64,000 nt of DNA from Patagioenas fasciata (GCF_037038585.1 NC_092523.1:3601001-3665000); one strand, 5' to 3'; shown: positions 13,588 to 33,787, counted from the first letter of the stretch. Translations and numbers: made by a program. Notes: a model not told the origin generated them from the letters alone.

Positions 13588-14670
13588 AACCCAAAATAAC
13601 CATGTGAGCAAAACCAAGCGGTCATCTCCCAAAATCCCCATTTGAAAAAGATAACTAGACCCCTAAATCCCTGTTTGAGCAAAAACAAGCCATTGGACCC
13701 CAAAAATCCTCATTTGAAAACAAACAGGCAGTCAGACCCCAAAAGACTTTGGACCTCAAAATCCCTATTTGAGCAAAAATAAACTGATCTCAAAATGCTC
13801 ATTGGAAACAAAAAAAACCCCAAGCCATTGGACCCCAAAATCTGCATTTGAGCAAAAACAAGCAGTCAGACCCCAAAATCTCAATTTGAAAGCAAACGGG
13901 CAGTCAAATCCAAAATCCCTGTTTGAGCAAAACCCAACTGTTGGGCCCCTAAATCCCTCTTTGGGAAAACCAAGTCATCAGACTCCAAAATCCCTATTTG
14001 AAATAAACCCAGCTGTTGGAACCCCAAATCCCCATTGGAGCAAAAATAAACTGTCAGACCCCAAAATCCTCATTGGGAAAAAAACCCCAACAAATTATTG
14101 AACCCCAAAATCCTCAATTTAGCAAAACCAATCCATTAGACCCGAAAATCTCTATTTGAGAAGAACCGATTAATTCCACCCCAAAATCCCTATTTGACCA
14201 AAACCAAGCAGTCAGATCCCAAAATGCCCTTTAGAAAAATAAAACCAACAAGCCATCAGACCTCAAAATCCCTATTTGAGAAAAACAGGCTGTAAGATCC
14301 AAAAACTCCTATTTGGGAGAAAAACAAACAAAAACAACCCCCCCACCAGCGCAGCTGCTGGACCCCAAAATCCCCATCTGAGCAAAAACAAGCCAAGAGA
14401 CCCCAAAATTCCCTTTTGAAAGAGAACAAGTCATCAGACCCCAAAATCTCTGTTTGAGCACAAGCAAGTCAGATCCCAAATCTCCTATTTAAAACAAACA
14501 AACAAACAAAAACCAAACAGCTGTTGTACTCAAAAACTCCCTTTCGAAAAGAACCCTATTTATAAGACCTCAAAATCCCTATTTGAGCAAAAAACAAGTC
14601 ATCAGACTCCTCCAAAGTCCCTTAATTCAGCAAAACCGAGCGGTGGGACCCCGGCGTCCCCGTTTGAGGC
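13588..14670 (+). repeat. Minisatellite, about 27 copies of a degenerate unit of about 39 bp
   Basis: The unit reads roughly CCCCAAAATCCCTATTTGAG, then CAAAAACAAGCAGTCAGA. Units often alternate between a TTTGAGCAAAA form and a TTTGAAAACAAA form, suggesting an older dimer. Copies differ by substitutions and small indels. The last copies grade into the CpG-rich block (CCCCGGCGTCCCCGTTTGAG). Confidence 0.92.
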
Positions 14671-14890
14671 TCATCCTGCCCCAATGGGCACAAAGAGTTA
14701 AGATGAGTTAAGACGTTGGCTGTGGGTGGCCAATCCGGCCGAGCCCAGCGCGGCCCTTGGCCCCAGCCCAGCCGCAGGTTGCTCTTGCAGGTATTATTTT
14801 CGGGTTTTTCCCGGGGTATCAAGCAGGGAGACGATGAACGTCGAGACCCACGGAGGACGGGGAGCTGGAGGATGCACCCCAGGTAAATCC
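14640..14890 (+). promoter_or_regulatory. CpG-rich candidate promoter and 5' non-coding exon (possibly LZTS3)
   Basis: This block has many CpGs in otherwise CpG-poor sequence, and a CCAAT box at 14730-14734. A good donor, CCCCAG|GTAAAT, follows position 14882. It lies 11.5 kb upstream of the first LZTS3 coding exon, on the same strand, and is the strongest promoter-like patch before that exon. Assigning it to LZTS3 is inference; no conserved protein is encoded here. Confidence 0.35.
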
Positions 14891-16770
14891 CGATGGGTGC
14901 TGGACTTTTTTTGGGGGGGGTCTTTCCTTTCCTCTCCTTCCCTCCTGTCGCTGAGTGTCTTTGTTTGAGCCCAGAAAGGGGCCAGGAAGGGGAACACGAG
15001 GGGTTTTGGTGGATTTTGTGGGACGTGCTGCAGGTGCATTTTGGGGGGGGACGTACCCGCTGGTCGTAGCAGAGATGGGGTGCATGGAGGTGGGTTGCTC
15101 AGGGCCAAGAGAGCTATTTCCACCCCCACCAAGCTCACGCTGCATCCAGTTGGCATCACCAGCAGCAGCACCTTGCACCCCAGTGGGTTTTGGGGCATCA
15201 CCCTGGTAGTGGGGGACAAGCCACCATGGGGAAAAGCCACCAAGGGGCAACACCACCGTAGGAACTTGCTTGGAGCGTGGTGTCCAGGGAGGAGCGAGCA
15301 CGTCCCAGGCTGGCTCTGCGCCCTTGAAATTCCTCAGGGAGAGTTAATGATAAATCGCATCCGGGCTGGTGGCGTGGGCAGCGGGTGGGAGCTGGTGGCG
15401 TGTCCCCTTGGTGTCCTTCCTGCCGACATGGAGGTTTGGGGAAGGTCTGGGGACGGCAGAGCCAGGCTGGAGCCATGGGGACAGCTGCTTGGTACCTCTC
15501 CGGTGGTGATGGCTCATCCCCAAGGGCAGGATCCATCCCGTCCCCCCCGCTGGCAACACACAGGCCAGGGTAGGGGTCTAAATCATCCATGATGGAGGTC
15601 TGGTGCTGAATGGGGTCCTCCAGCTCCCACCACGAGGCATTTGGGGACAAGGAGCACATTTGTAGCATGGGATCACATTGGGATCCCCCCAAGATTTGGG
15701 ATGTGGGGCCAGATGAAGATGCTCAGGGGTGCCAGGCAAGGGATGTAACTCCCCGTCTGGGGACTTCCAGGGGACAGCAGCACTGTACCAGCACACTGAG
15801 ATGGGCAGGAGGTCCCTGGTGCCCTCTGCTGCAATAATCTGCATCAGGGAGCACCACGGATTCAACCAGCAGCAGCTCATCTCCAGCCACCTTGCTGAGG
15901 AGGCAGGTCCTTAATAAGGGGAAACTGAGGCACAGAGGGCTGGGATGACTTCAAGTGGCCCAGCCTGCAGTGTGGAGCATCCCAGACCCCCAACCAGTGC
16001 TGAGGCTGCTCCATCAAACCACCTTTTTCCCTGTACCAAGTGAATTCAAGGAGTTTTCCTTGTGCCACCAAGCCTGGCATCTTCCTGGCAGCAGTTGTCA
16101 CTGTGACTGCACTGGGGACAATGACCAGCCCACAGCTGGTGCTGAGCATCTTCTGGGGGCAGCCGCAAGGGTAGGTGGGCATGGATGAGACCATGTCCAA
16201 ACCCTTCCCGAGGGACACATGGGATGTGGGTTGGCAGTTTGGGCTGTGCTTGAAACCATCCTGTCCCACTGGCACTCTCTGTTCCTGAGGACAACGGGGA
16301 CAGACATGCCATGTAATGGAAAATCCCTCCTGTCTGTCCCTGGGTGAATCCTGGAGGATGCCATGCTGGGTCTGAGGTCTGACAGCAGCCCAGGAAAAGG
16401 GGGAAAATGCTCCTGAGGATGAGAACTGTGCCAGCAATGTGGTCCATAGCAATGCCAACACCTTGCCAAAACCCCATCCTCCATGGCAGGACAATTCATG
16501 GTGGAAGGAACCTCAGGGGTCTTCAGGCCATCTTGGTGCTTGAGTCAGGCTCATCTACAAGGTCAGACCTGCCTAGGTCCATTCAGGGCTTGAAAATCCC
16601 CAAAGATGGAGATTACAAAACCTCCTTGGGTCGCCATACAAATCACAGAGGACCGTGTCACATCCACGTCACCCCTTGAGGTTTCTCTGGGGTTTTGCCC
16701 ACCTTGCCACAGCCTTTGAAGCAATTTTGGTTTCTTTCCTTATCAGAGGAGCTCAAGACCAGGTGCCTGA

Positions 16771-16840
16771 CCTTTTAGGAAAAAATTCTTCCTTTTAGGA
16801 ATTCTTCCTTTAGGAATTCTTGCTTTTAGGAAAGAATTCT
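16771..16840 (+). repeat. Short tandem array TTTTAGGAA(N)ATTCTT, four copies
   Basis: Copies of about 16-20 bp precede a CR1 fragment whose own sequence contains the same AGGAAGAAATTCTT motif. They look like a local slippage expansion of the CR1 edge. Confidence 0.7.
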
Positions 16841-17032
16841 TCATGGAAAGGGCTGTGGGGCACTGAACAGGCTGCCCAGGGCAGTGGTGGAGTCACCATC
16901 CCTGGAGGTGCTTAAAAGGTGTTTAGACCAGGTTCTTAGGGATATGGTTTAGTGTTAGAGTTATGTTATGGTTGGATTCAACGATCCTGAGGGTCTCTTC
17001 CAACTGAAATGATCGTATGATTCTATGATTTT
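16821..17032 (+). mobile_element. CR1 LINE 3' fragment, class II
   Basis: GGGCTGTGGGGCACTGAACA, GGCTGCCCAGGGCAGTGG and the tail CCAACTGAAATGATCGTATGATTCTATGATT are present. Confidence 0.9.
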
Positions 17033-17631
17033 ATTCCACACCTTTGTTCTTTTGCACCCAGAAAATCCTGTGGAGTAAACCTGGGAACACCCCGAAACGA
17101 GCTGTGGTGGGATTGGGATTGAGACAGGTGGAGCAGCTCATTCTGGAGGAGCAATAGTAATGCCCAGATTAATTTATTGATTTTTTTGTTTCCTGTCAAT
17201 AAGGGGTTTCCAAGTAGCTGCTGGGCTCTCTGAGCCTTGTGCTTGCAGAGAGATGCTCTGGGGCAGCAGCGTGGTCCACAAGAATGGACCCAGCACAAAT
17301 CTCTGTTGCTCTTCATCATCCTCCCCATCATCAGCCCTGGGGAGCAGAGAGGGAAGGGGAACAGGCAGGAGGGCACAGGGCCAAGGCCAGGAGCTCAGCG
17401 GTGCCGTTTTCAGCCATGTTTTGCTGTGATTCCCCCTCCTGCCACTTCCTAGGGGAGGGGTGGCAGTGGAGCATGTCCCTTAAACACAGCCACCGAACAA
17501 GGAGTAAAACTGATAGCGAAGCAGGAGGATTAGCAGGGGGTAGGTGGAGCAGGCTGCACTATTCAGGCTTTGTCGGGGCTGAACAATGGAGCCTTTATTG
17601 AGGAAGGGAGGTGGCGGGCTGGCAGGCTGGC

Positions 17632-18224
17632 GGGGACAATTTGGTACACAGAGTGTCCCTTGGCCAGCTCTGGGGACAGGGCACCGAGATGTGGGATGGG
17701 ACAGTTTGGTACATGGTGTCCCTTAGCCAGATGTAGGGGTAGGGAACTGGGACATGGGATGGGACAGGTTGGTACCCAGTGTGTCCCTTAGTCAGCTGGG
17801 GGGACATGGAAATAGGACATGGAATGGGACAGGGTGGTACCCAGAGTGTCCCTTGGTCAGCTGGAGGGACATGGAAATGGGACATGGGATGTGGGATGGG
17901 ACAGACTGGTACTTAATGTGTCACTTGGTCATCTGGGAGGACATGGAAATGGGACATGAAAATGGGACAGGGAACATGGGATGGGACAGGTTGGTACCCA
18001 GCGTGTCCCTTGGCCAGCTGCAGGAAAAGGAAACTGGGATGTGGGACATGGAATGGAACAGTCTGGTACCCAATGTGTCCCTTGGCCAGCTGGAGGGACG
18101 GGGAACTGGGATGTGGGACAGTCTGGTACCCAGCATAATCCATGGCCAGCTGGGGGGATGGGGATACTGGGCCATAGGACATGGGACAGGGGATGGGCCA
18201 GTTTGGTACCCAACACATCCTCAG
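17632..18224 (+). repeat. Minisatellite, nine units of about 60-85 bp, G-rich on the + strand
   Basis: Each unit starts GGGACAGNNTGGTACCCA, continues with GTGTCCCTTGGCCAGCTGG and ends in a variable number of GGGACATGG/GGGATGTGG sub-repeats. The number of sub-repeats explains the differences in unit length. Open frames of 226 aa (+) and 253 aa (-) across the array are by-products of the repeat. Confidence 0.92.
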
Positions 18225-19098
18225 GTGGTGGGACTCGTTCCATCGTGTCACTGTGACCCGACATACAGTGCTGACCACATCAGGACAGAGCTGCCACGGC
18301 TCTCCCCAACACCCACATACAGGTCTCGTTCCACAGCCACTGCTCCAAAATCCTTCGGCAATGGGAATCACAGCAGATGGTTTATGAGAGTGTGTCAGGC
18401 TGGTTCTGGGTACACAGGGGATTCTTGCAACTGAGAGAAGGAGCATCCCATGCTCCGGATATCCTGGATCGAGTGCTGTCACGCACTCCAGACCCCAACA
18501 GAGGGATCTCAGGGATGGAGAAAAGCACCATTCCGTGTGCTCTTCTTCAGCAGCACAACACGGGCTCTCCCAAAGAGCCGCCTGGGTCTTTTCATCTCGT
18601 CTCTTTTGTTTCAGGCTTATTATGTAAATAGCTGATGCACCCCCGTAATGAGAAAGTAGTTTCCCTGAATACAAAAGGCTGTAATTATCTCATTAGCAGG
18701 CAGAAAGGAAAAGGAAACGTTTCAAAGCCACTTGCTTTTATTTCACACAACAGCCCAAGAAAGTGCAGCCTCCCAAAATGGGGACGTCCCTGCCCTGAAT
18801 CCTGCCACCCTGACCTGATGGCGCTGTATTTGCAGGAGAGAAAAGCAAAGCCTGGTCCTCACATCTCAGAAACAGCCTTGTACTGGGGGTGCTGACAGCT
18901 TTTAACTGGGCCCTGTGATGCTGAGGATGCTGCAGGTCCCTGTGCCGATCTCCCAGTGCTCTCAGCTGCTGGGACAAGAGGTGTCGTTGGAAAGCAGGAG
19001 GTCACAGACTGACAGGATGGTCCCCATCTTCTCATATTGAATGTTCCCCGGCAAAACTTCTGAGACAGGATTGTAGCACAGAACTTCAGGATAGATAA

Positions 19099-19403
19099 GG
19101 GAGACTTTGCAGCCTTTCCGGACTTAAAAGGGGTTGATAAAAAAGATGGGGACAGATTTTCAGCAGGGCCTGTTGTGATAGGACAAGGGGTGATGGTTTT
19201 AAACTAAAGGAGGGAGATTCAGGCTGGACATGAGGAAGGAATTGTTGGCCTGAGGGTGGTGAGAGCCTGGCCCAGGTTGGGCAGAGAGGTGGTGGATGAA
19301 CCATCCCTGGAGACATCCCAGGCCAGGCTGGACGGGGCTCTGAGCAACCTGAGCTGGTGAAGATGTCCCTGCTCGTGGCAGGGGTGGCACTGGATGAAGG
19401 TCC
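19099..19403 (+). mobile_element. CR1 LINE fragment, class I, tail lost
   Basis: Class I sequence stops after CACTGGATGAAGGTCCC without the octamer tail. Confidence 0.9.
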
Positions 19404-20582
19404 CCACAGGTGCATGCAAGTTGTGCAGATAAGCAGCAACCCCATGGCCAAAGAGATATCTGAAGATAACTACATGAGTTTGTGACCCTCCAATCTGCCT
19501 TCCCAAATTTGCTCTTTGGCCCTCAATGAGAGGAAAGAACTCCCCATTGCGAAGGTCCCATTTCCTTTGGCATGGATAAATGGGAAAAGAGAGGTCCAGG
19601 TTCTGGGAAAGCAAAAGGAGCCATTCATCTGACATTGTCTGGCTTTTGGTTGTGGAAAAATCTTGTGGTTGAAGATCTGAGATGTGCATGTTTTTGCAGA
19701 CAGGTTCAAGTGTTTTAGTGCCATATTCCAGTGGTGGAGGAAAACCTGGCAGTCACCAAGCCAGGATGTCAGACTCGGGGAGGTGGAAAGAAGTTGGAGG
19801 AGGTGCAGAACAGAGCCACAAGAATTACTTGAGGGCTGGAAAAAATGCCTGTGAGAGACAGGAAAAGCTCATTCCGTTCCTCTCTTCAGACCACGGCAAC
19901 TTGAGAAGGGTGCAGGAGAAAAGGAGGTGCCGACACACTGGAGCCGTGTGGGAGGAGGGTCTGTTGAATCAGCCCAAGTGGAGGTGATCTCAGCCAGGTT
20001 TGGGTCAAAAAGCGGTAACTCATGATGGCCCAGGACACACAGCAGTAGCTGAATGGTCTTTCTGGAGGACTTGATGTGCAAGGAGAGGCTGAGGGCTGTT
20101 TGCTCAGCCTGGAGAAGAGGGATGTGACTGCAACATGTGTCTGCAACTACCCGGTGGGAAGAGAAAAACCTTCTTGGAGGTGCATGCTGGTACAACTAAG
20201 GCAAGCAGTGCATTTTGCAGGGGAGGATGGGAGTGTTAAGAAGTGAGGCAGGTCCATTCCACCCTCTCCAGAATGCAGTGGGCATCCCCTGTGCCAACGA
20301 TTGCCATCCCCAGCCCAGGCAGGGAGCAGGAGGTGAGTTCCCATCTCACCATTGCTGCTGGAGCCATCTCATGGGAATACAGTGTCCACACCAACCCAAG
20401 CAACAATCTCTGAGGTGCCAGTAGCTTTGCTGAGACTCAAACTCAACCTCCCATGGATATGCTGCCCCAGCCTGATTGCAGGTTTCAATGGTGGTTTTTC
20501 TCCAGGGCTTATTAATGCTGCTCCAGACCCAGGTGGTTTTGCTCCCTACAGGGTCTGCTGTCTCCTCGTTGCTAACCCGTTC

Positions 20583-20940
20583 ATGGAATCACAGAATGGT
20601 TTGGGTTGAAGTGACCTTCCCAGCTTCCCCAGTGCCACCCCTGCCATGAGCAGGGACATCTTCACCAGCTCAGGTTGCTCAGAGCCCCGTCCAGCCTGGC
20701 CTGGGATGTCTCCAGGGATGGTTCATCCACCACCTCTCTGCCCAACCTGGGCCAGGCTCTCACCACCCTCAGGGCCAACAATTTCTTTCTCATGTCCAGC
20801 CTGAATCTCTCTCCTTGAGTTTAAAACCATCACCCCTTGTCCTATCACAACAGGCCCTGCTCAAAAGTCTGTCCCCATCTTTCTTATCAGCCCCTTTTTA
20901 GTATGGAAAGGCTGCAATAAGGTCTCCCTGTTACAGGCTT
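20583..20940 (-). mobile_element. CR1 LINE 3' fragment, class I
   Basis: It begins ATGGAATCACAGAATGGTTT and ends near CTGCAATAAGGTCTCCCTG. Confidence 0.92.
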
Positions 20941-21888
20941 TCCCTTCCCTTTCCATTTATCTTTCTGTAAGAAGCTGAAATTATCACAGAAAACTTGTTT
21001 TTTGCCTCTTTTACACCATTTCTAACCAGCTCCACCACCCCAGGAGGTGATGACTTTTTTCCACCAGCCATACCAGCTCTCTGGCACTGCTGTCAACAAA
21101 CTGGAGAGCAACCAGAGCCCTAAATACGGTGCAGGTGTACGTTCTACCCCCCAAAAAACCAAACCCTGCATTTTTTCATTGTGTCAGTAATTGCACGCTC
21201 ATTAAAACAGACACAAACAAACCCGATTATTGAAGGTCATGGACACACCTGTTGCCGCAATCGGCGGCGGGGGGTGGAATTTGTGACCTTCAGATGCTTT
21301 TGCTGCCCGTCCTAGCCCAACCACATGCCCAGGATGGAGCGTGTGCCAAGGCACTGCCTGGTTTTCGGGCTGTTTGCTGGAGCTTTCTCTGCCCAAGACC
21401 AGTGATTGATTTCCCTCTCGCATGGCACAGTGCCCAGGTATGTCTCCCAAAGGCCTTTGTTACTAGAGTGTTAACAATTAACCTACTCAGGCAGAAACAG
21501 AGCCAGGCCTTCATAATCTCAGCTTAGTTAACCATTCAGCTGCTTATCTGAAAGCAATTTTTCTTCCGTCTAACTGGAAGGCATTTGCTAACTCATTTGG
21601 GTAAAGCAAGTGTGAAGACGCAGGAGTTATTTTATAGATTATTATATTTACAACAGCATCCAGGGGTCCCCCAGAGCTGCAGGAAACCTTGGTAGGAGGT
21701 GGCCATGAAGAGTTGACCCACCATAGCTGGGGAAAATAAGATCTCCCCCCTAGATTTTCTGCATTGGGTATAAAAACACTGCTGTCTCCAAGGCAGGGCT
21801 GCTGGGGGAAAGGTCCAGGGCCACCACAGTTGGATGGGCCAGGGAGGTCATGCACCATGGAGATACTGGGGAGGTGGACCATTGCATG

Positions 21889-22088
21889 ATTGGATATTAA
21901 GAACAATTTCTTCCCCAAAGGGCTGTGGGGCATTGGAACAGGCTGCCCAGGGCAGTGCTGGAGTCACCATCCCTGGAGGGTTGGACAGATGGAGATGAGG
22001 TTCTCAGGACATGGTTTAGTGCCGGGGGTGGGTTAATGGTTGGACTCAATGATATTGAGGGTCTTTTCCAACCAAAATGATTCTATGA
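21889..22088 (+). mobile_element. CR1 LINE 3' fragment, class II
   Basis: GATTGGATATTAAGAACAAT, GGCTGCCCAGGGCAGTGCTG and the tail CCAACCAAAATGATTCTATG are present. Confidence 0.9.
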
Positions 22089-24396
22089 AGTCCCAGTGTC
22101 CCCAGTCAGATAGGAGGCTGGCTGCACCAATGAGACATAATAACTCTCCTAGGTAAGGTTCTGGTGTGGAGAACCCTACCAGGAAGGGTGCTTTGAGTTG
22201 ATCCAGGCAGACACAGAAACCCTTTTGAGTTTTTATTACCACAGTAATGCTGGGAAATGGGAAATGAGCTCAGCGTTTGTTCTGGAAGGGTTCCCGTCTC
22301 CTCCTTTGTGTCTGCAGAAAGTCCCTTTGCTTAGGCTCCTGCAGGAACCACGGGGCTCTGGGGCAAGAGCTCAGCAAGGGTTGGCTGTCAGCTCTCGGAG
22401 CTGGTGGCTGCTGTGATGGATGGACAGACGGACATCACTTGGGAGCGATTTGGATAGAGGTGCTCTTCCTTGGGAGGTGGGATGGACCCAGTTTCTTCTT
22501 GAGAAACTTGTGTGCATGAAGCGTGAGGTGGTCCTGGTGCCTCCTCCCGGCTGCAGACAGTATGTAACACCTGGATATATAAAACATCTGGGAAGGGCAG
22601 TGACTGGCAGGTTGCTTAGAACTCCTGCTTTGGTTTTCCACCTGTCTGGAGCTTCTCCACAGCACCATGGGCAGGGGAAGCCACTTTCACCCCTCTGCTG
22701 TGGCTCAGGGGTCTCTTCCAAGCCCAGCCATGCTCAGAGGTGACTCCTCATTCCTTCTGAAGCATGGACTGGGGAGTGACATGCTGGTAAAGGCAAGTTG
22801 GTTTAATTTCCCTCAGCCTCCTTGTGCTCATGGACTGCCAGGTTCAGGCTCAGCATCCTTGTTTCTCTCATTGGGAATCACCTGAAAACCCAGTTTTAGT
22901 TCATGTTCCCATGAGAGAGAGGCAGTTATGAGATTTAAGGAGGAGAAATGTCCTAGGGAAGTTTTTAATCATGCATTCCTCTAAACCTGGAAGGAGAAAA
23001 AACAAACCCAGCTCCATGCTGGAGCCTGGCAGTGTTGTTCCTTACCTCAGTGTGCTCAAAACTCTATTTGACAGTGCACCTAAGGAACAACCCCGGTAAA
23101 ACCTGACCGGGAACTGGAGCTGGCCAGAAGATACAAAAGCGAGAGCTATTGTTCTCAAAAAAAATGGCCCTTTTTTTGGCAAATAAAGTTGTACCGTCAG
23201 GGATCTGTTAGCACTTCTGGAATCCCCTTAATAACATATTTGTAATGTTTTTCCGTATGTCCTGTTTATCAGATCCCAGGTTTACAGTAAACATAAGTTA
23301 ACCATTTTTTTTTTCAAAATATTTTTGGATGTTTTCTAGTTAAAATGGAAAAAGGTCCATTTTCAGACTGTGTCCCTGTGGTGCAGCTTTGGTCCCACAC
23401 CCCAAGAAAGCAGCCTGAAGTTCCCCCTGATTCTGGGTCACTGTCATTGAATAGGAACAACGTCCCAATGGGCTTGAGACGTGACCCCATGGGGTCCCCA
23501 AGGGCAGCGAAAGGCTGTGACACTTTGCTGGTGACAACCACTGATGGGGATGCTATGGGGCTGGGCAGGCACCTTCTTCTGAAGCCTATACTGCTTGTTG
23601 TTGTGTTGACTTTTCGTGGTTTTTGAAAGGATCAAACTTTCCAAGTCAACATAGCTGTGCAAATGTCACTGTGGAATTTACCCAGTGAGGAAAAGGAGAA
23701 GGTAACTTGAATTTCTGCTCCACCAGTTGAACAGGACCAGAGAGGACTGTGCTGAGGCAACAGCACCGCTGCCTTTCCCTTGTGTGGAGCTGAGATCTTC
23801 CAGCACATCCCTCCCATGGTGGTCAGTGTCCCATAAAAAAGACAAGGCCTATGGAAATCTCAAAGTCACTGGAAGGAGGGTTATTCCTAAATTAGGAGAA
23901 CGAAAAGTCTTTCCTTGACTAATGAAATCCAAAGGCACCATGGGTTGAGTGTGGCTTCAGATGGATGTTCTCCATCCCTCCTCGGTGCTCCACAGCCCAA
24001 CCAAGTCTCCAGGTGCCCAACAGACACACAGACTAATCCCTGGGCACCATGCACCCATTAACTATCTATGGTGGGGTCCATTGGAAGGTGCCTTTAGGGT
24101 CCAATAGGGTCATGAGCCTTTGATTCCTGCTCAGTACATTGGAAAGAGACGTCCAAATGTCATACACTGAAGTGTGACCAGACCTGGACACTTCTCTCTG
24201 CTGGTGGAGGTTTTGTTACTTATGACTGATAAACATTTACAGGTTTTCATTACAGTGGGTTCCCATGCTGCACTGTGTGATGCTTTTGTGCTATTCGTTT
24301 GCTGCTTGATCTTTAGATCTCAACCAGTGATGGACACAGAAACATCTCTGTTAGGGGACAAAGGTGCAAGCTGCAGGAAGGTCATTAGCAGTGAAG

Positions 24397-24913
24397 GACA
24401 TTAGGAGTACTGTGTCCATTTCTGGGCTGCCCAGTTTAAGAAGAACAAGGAATTACTGGAGAGAGTCCAGTGGTGGCTACAAAGATGATGAGGGTTCTGG
24501 AGCATCTTTCTGATGAGGAGAGACTGAGAGAGCTGGGGCTGTTCAGCCTGGAGAAGAGAAGCTGAGGGGGGATCTCATCAATGTTTATAAATATCTCAAG
24601 CACCTATGTCAAGAGGATGGACCAGACTCTGTTCAGTGGTGTCCAATGACAGGGTGAGGGGCAACGGGCACAGACTGAAACACAGGAGGTTCTGTCTGAA
24701 CATGAGGAGAAACTTCTTTCCTGTGAGCTGCCAGAGCCTGGCCCAGGCTGCCCAGAGAGGCTGTGGAGTCTCCTTCTCTGAGACATCCAAACCCGCCTGG
24801 ACACGACCCTGTGTGATCTGCTCTGGTGACCCTGCGTGAGCAGGTGGGTTGGACTGGGTGATCTCCAGAGGTCCCTTCAACCCCAACCATTCTGCAATTC
24901 TGCGATTCTGTGA
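24397..24913 (+). mobile_element. CR1 LINE 3' fragment, class III
   Basis: It is marked by GTGTGATCTGCTCTGGTGAC, GTGAGCAGGTGGGTTGGACT and the tail CCATTCTGCAATTCTGCGATTCTGTGAC. Confidence 0.92.
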
Positions 24914-26144
24914 CTATAAAACATTCACCCAATGCCTATCACTTCAATTGCTGGTCGTTCAGCTGGGCGAGTCCCCTGGGCACTCACCTTGGGTGGGGTG
25001 ATGTACAAGAGGATGGAGAAGGTTACACCACCAGGCATGTCCCCCTTTGCCCCACAGCTTCCTTGTCCCCCGTCCATGATGGGGCACATCTGGTGTGTCT
25101 CAGATCACAGAGGCTCCTTCACACCTCCACAGGAGTTCAAATGGGATGGTGGCTCTCACCAGAGCACCTCCTTAAACCACTTTTGCGCTCTATGACCACC
25201 TCCATACCCTGCTCTGCCCCAGAGGAGCTCTCTCAGCTCATTGTAGGTATCAGCTCTGTGTCCTCTCCCTCTGGAACAGCATTTTGCCACATCTGTCTGC
25301 TGTCTCCACAACACTCAGGACGTATTTTGAACAGGACAGTTTTCTATGAGAAGATCAGGACCCTGGCAAAAGGGAGGATGCTACAGGCAGCACGCCTGGC
25401 AGAAGCCTCCAGAAACACAATTTAATAAAAGTGAAGTCGAGCGGCACAGACCCTGCTTTAACCTTTTTAATTTTTCTTCTCCACTCCATTATTAGTGCAA
25501 ATAGCAGGATTCTGTGAGACACCACATCAGAGCCGAGCTCTAGACCTAAGCTGGCTCTCCAGGGAAATAAACCCAGCTTTCTTGTTTTACTTGGGGAGGG
25601 ATGGTTTAACAACCCTGTCCCAAGAGAGGGAAAATCTCACTGAAATGAGGATTTTTCATGTTTCCCCCACCTGCTGGCCCTGCCTGAGCCACGATCACTT
25701 CTCTCCAAAGGGTATCACTGTTATTATCCCTTTTTTATCCAGGGGGAAACCTGCACCTCCCACTGCCCCTAAATCCTGTTATAGTCCACATGCTGCCAGG
25801 ATGATTTATCCTTGGAAATACAAATACATATCCCCCAAATACAAAGACAGCAGGATTCATTGCAGTCACCCAAACTTTGCAATGCATCTTCTCCCTTCCT
25901 CAGGTAACAAGATCCTTAGCTGGTACGGGTTCAAATTCTCCGTTTTTCAACGAGGCAACCCAAAAAAAATTGTTGTGAGTCTTTTTATTTCCTTAAATAA
26001 GATTTTACACCTTTGTGGGGCTGACTGCATTACAGAGGATCGAGTTAATTCCTAAGTAGAGGGAATAGGAACCGTGGGGAATGCAGTCACCCTCTGTAAG
26101 GAGATCTCCATTGCTCCAGCTCAGTAGAACATGGAGCAGCTTCC

Positions 26145-26366
26145 CCATTGCATGATTGGATAATAGGAAAAATTTCTTCCCCAAAGGGCTGTCGGGCATT
26201 GGAACAGGCTGCCCAGGGCAGTGGTGGAGTCACCATCCCGGGAAGTATTGAACAGACACAGAGATGAGGTTCTCAGGGATGTGGGTTTGTGACAGCGTTA
26301 GGTTAACATTTGGATTCTATGATCTTGAGAGTCTCTTCCAACCAAAATGATTCTATTATTCTAAAA
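26145..26366 (+). mobile_element. CR1 LINE 3' fragment, class II, just before LZTS3
   Basis: It ends CCAACCAAAATGATTCTATT about 45 bp upstream of the likely LZTS3 exon acceptor, so it lies close to the branch-point region. Confidence 0.9.
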
Positions 26367-26447
26367 CCCATCTCTTTAACAGTCTTTTCCTTCTCCTCCT
26401 TCTCCCAGTGCCACTGACCTGTGCCTCCATCTCAGCTCTGCGCTGCC

Positions 26448-33787
<7,340 letters not shown>

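Larger units (their letters stand above)
14891..26144. other. No coding gene recognised; possible LZTS3 intron 1
   Basis: If the CpG block at 14640-14890 is the LZTS3 promoter, this is its first intron. It holds one minisatellite and CR1 copies at 16821, 19099, 20583, 21889 and 24397. The other stretches (14.9-16.8, 18.2-19.1, 19.4-20.6, 22.1-24.4 and 24.9-26.1 kb) are unique, with no recognisable exon. Confidence 0.45.

Noticed and set aside
13769-14101. 110-aa frame with repeated NPKSLFEQN-like words
   Set aside because: It covers part of the 39-bp array. Indels between units break the frame on either side.
15041-15592. 183-aa open frame in GC-rich sequence
   Set aside because: Gly/Pro/Trp-rich shadow composition, opposite-strand frames of similar length, and no recognisable family.
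17754-18674. 226-aa (+) and 253-aa (-) open frames
   Set aside because: Both are repeats of the minisatellite unit. Being open on both strands argues against coding.
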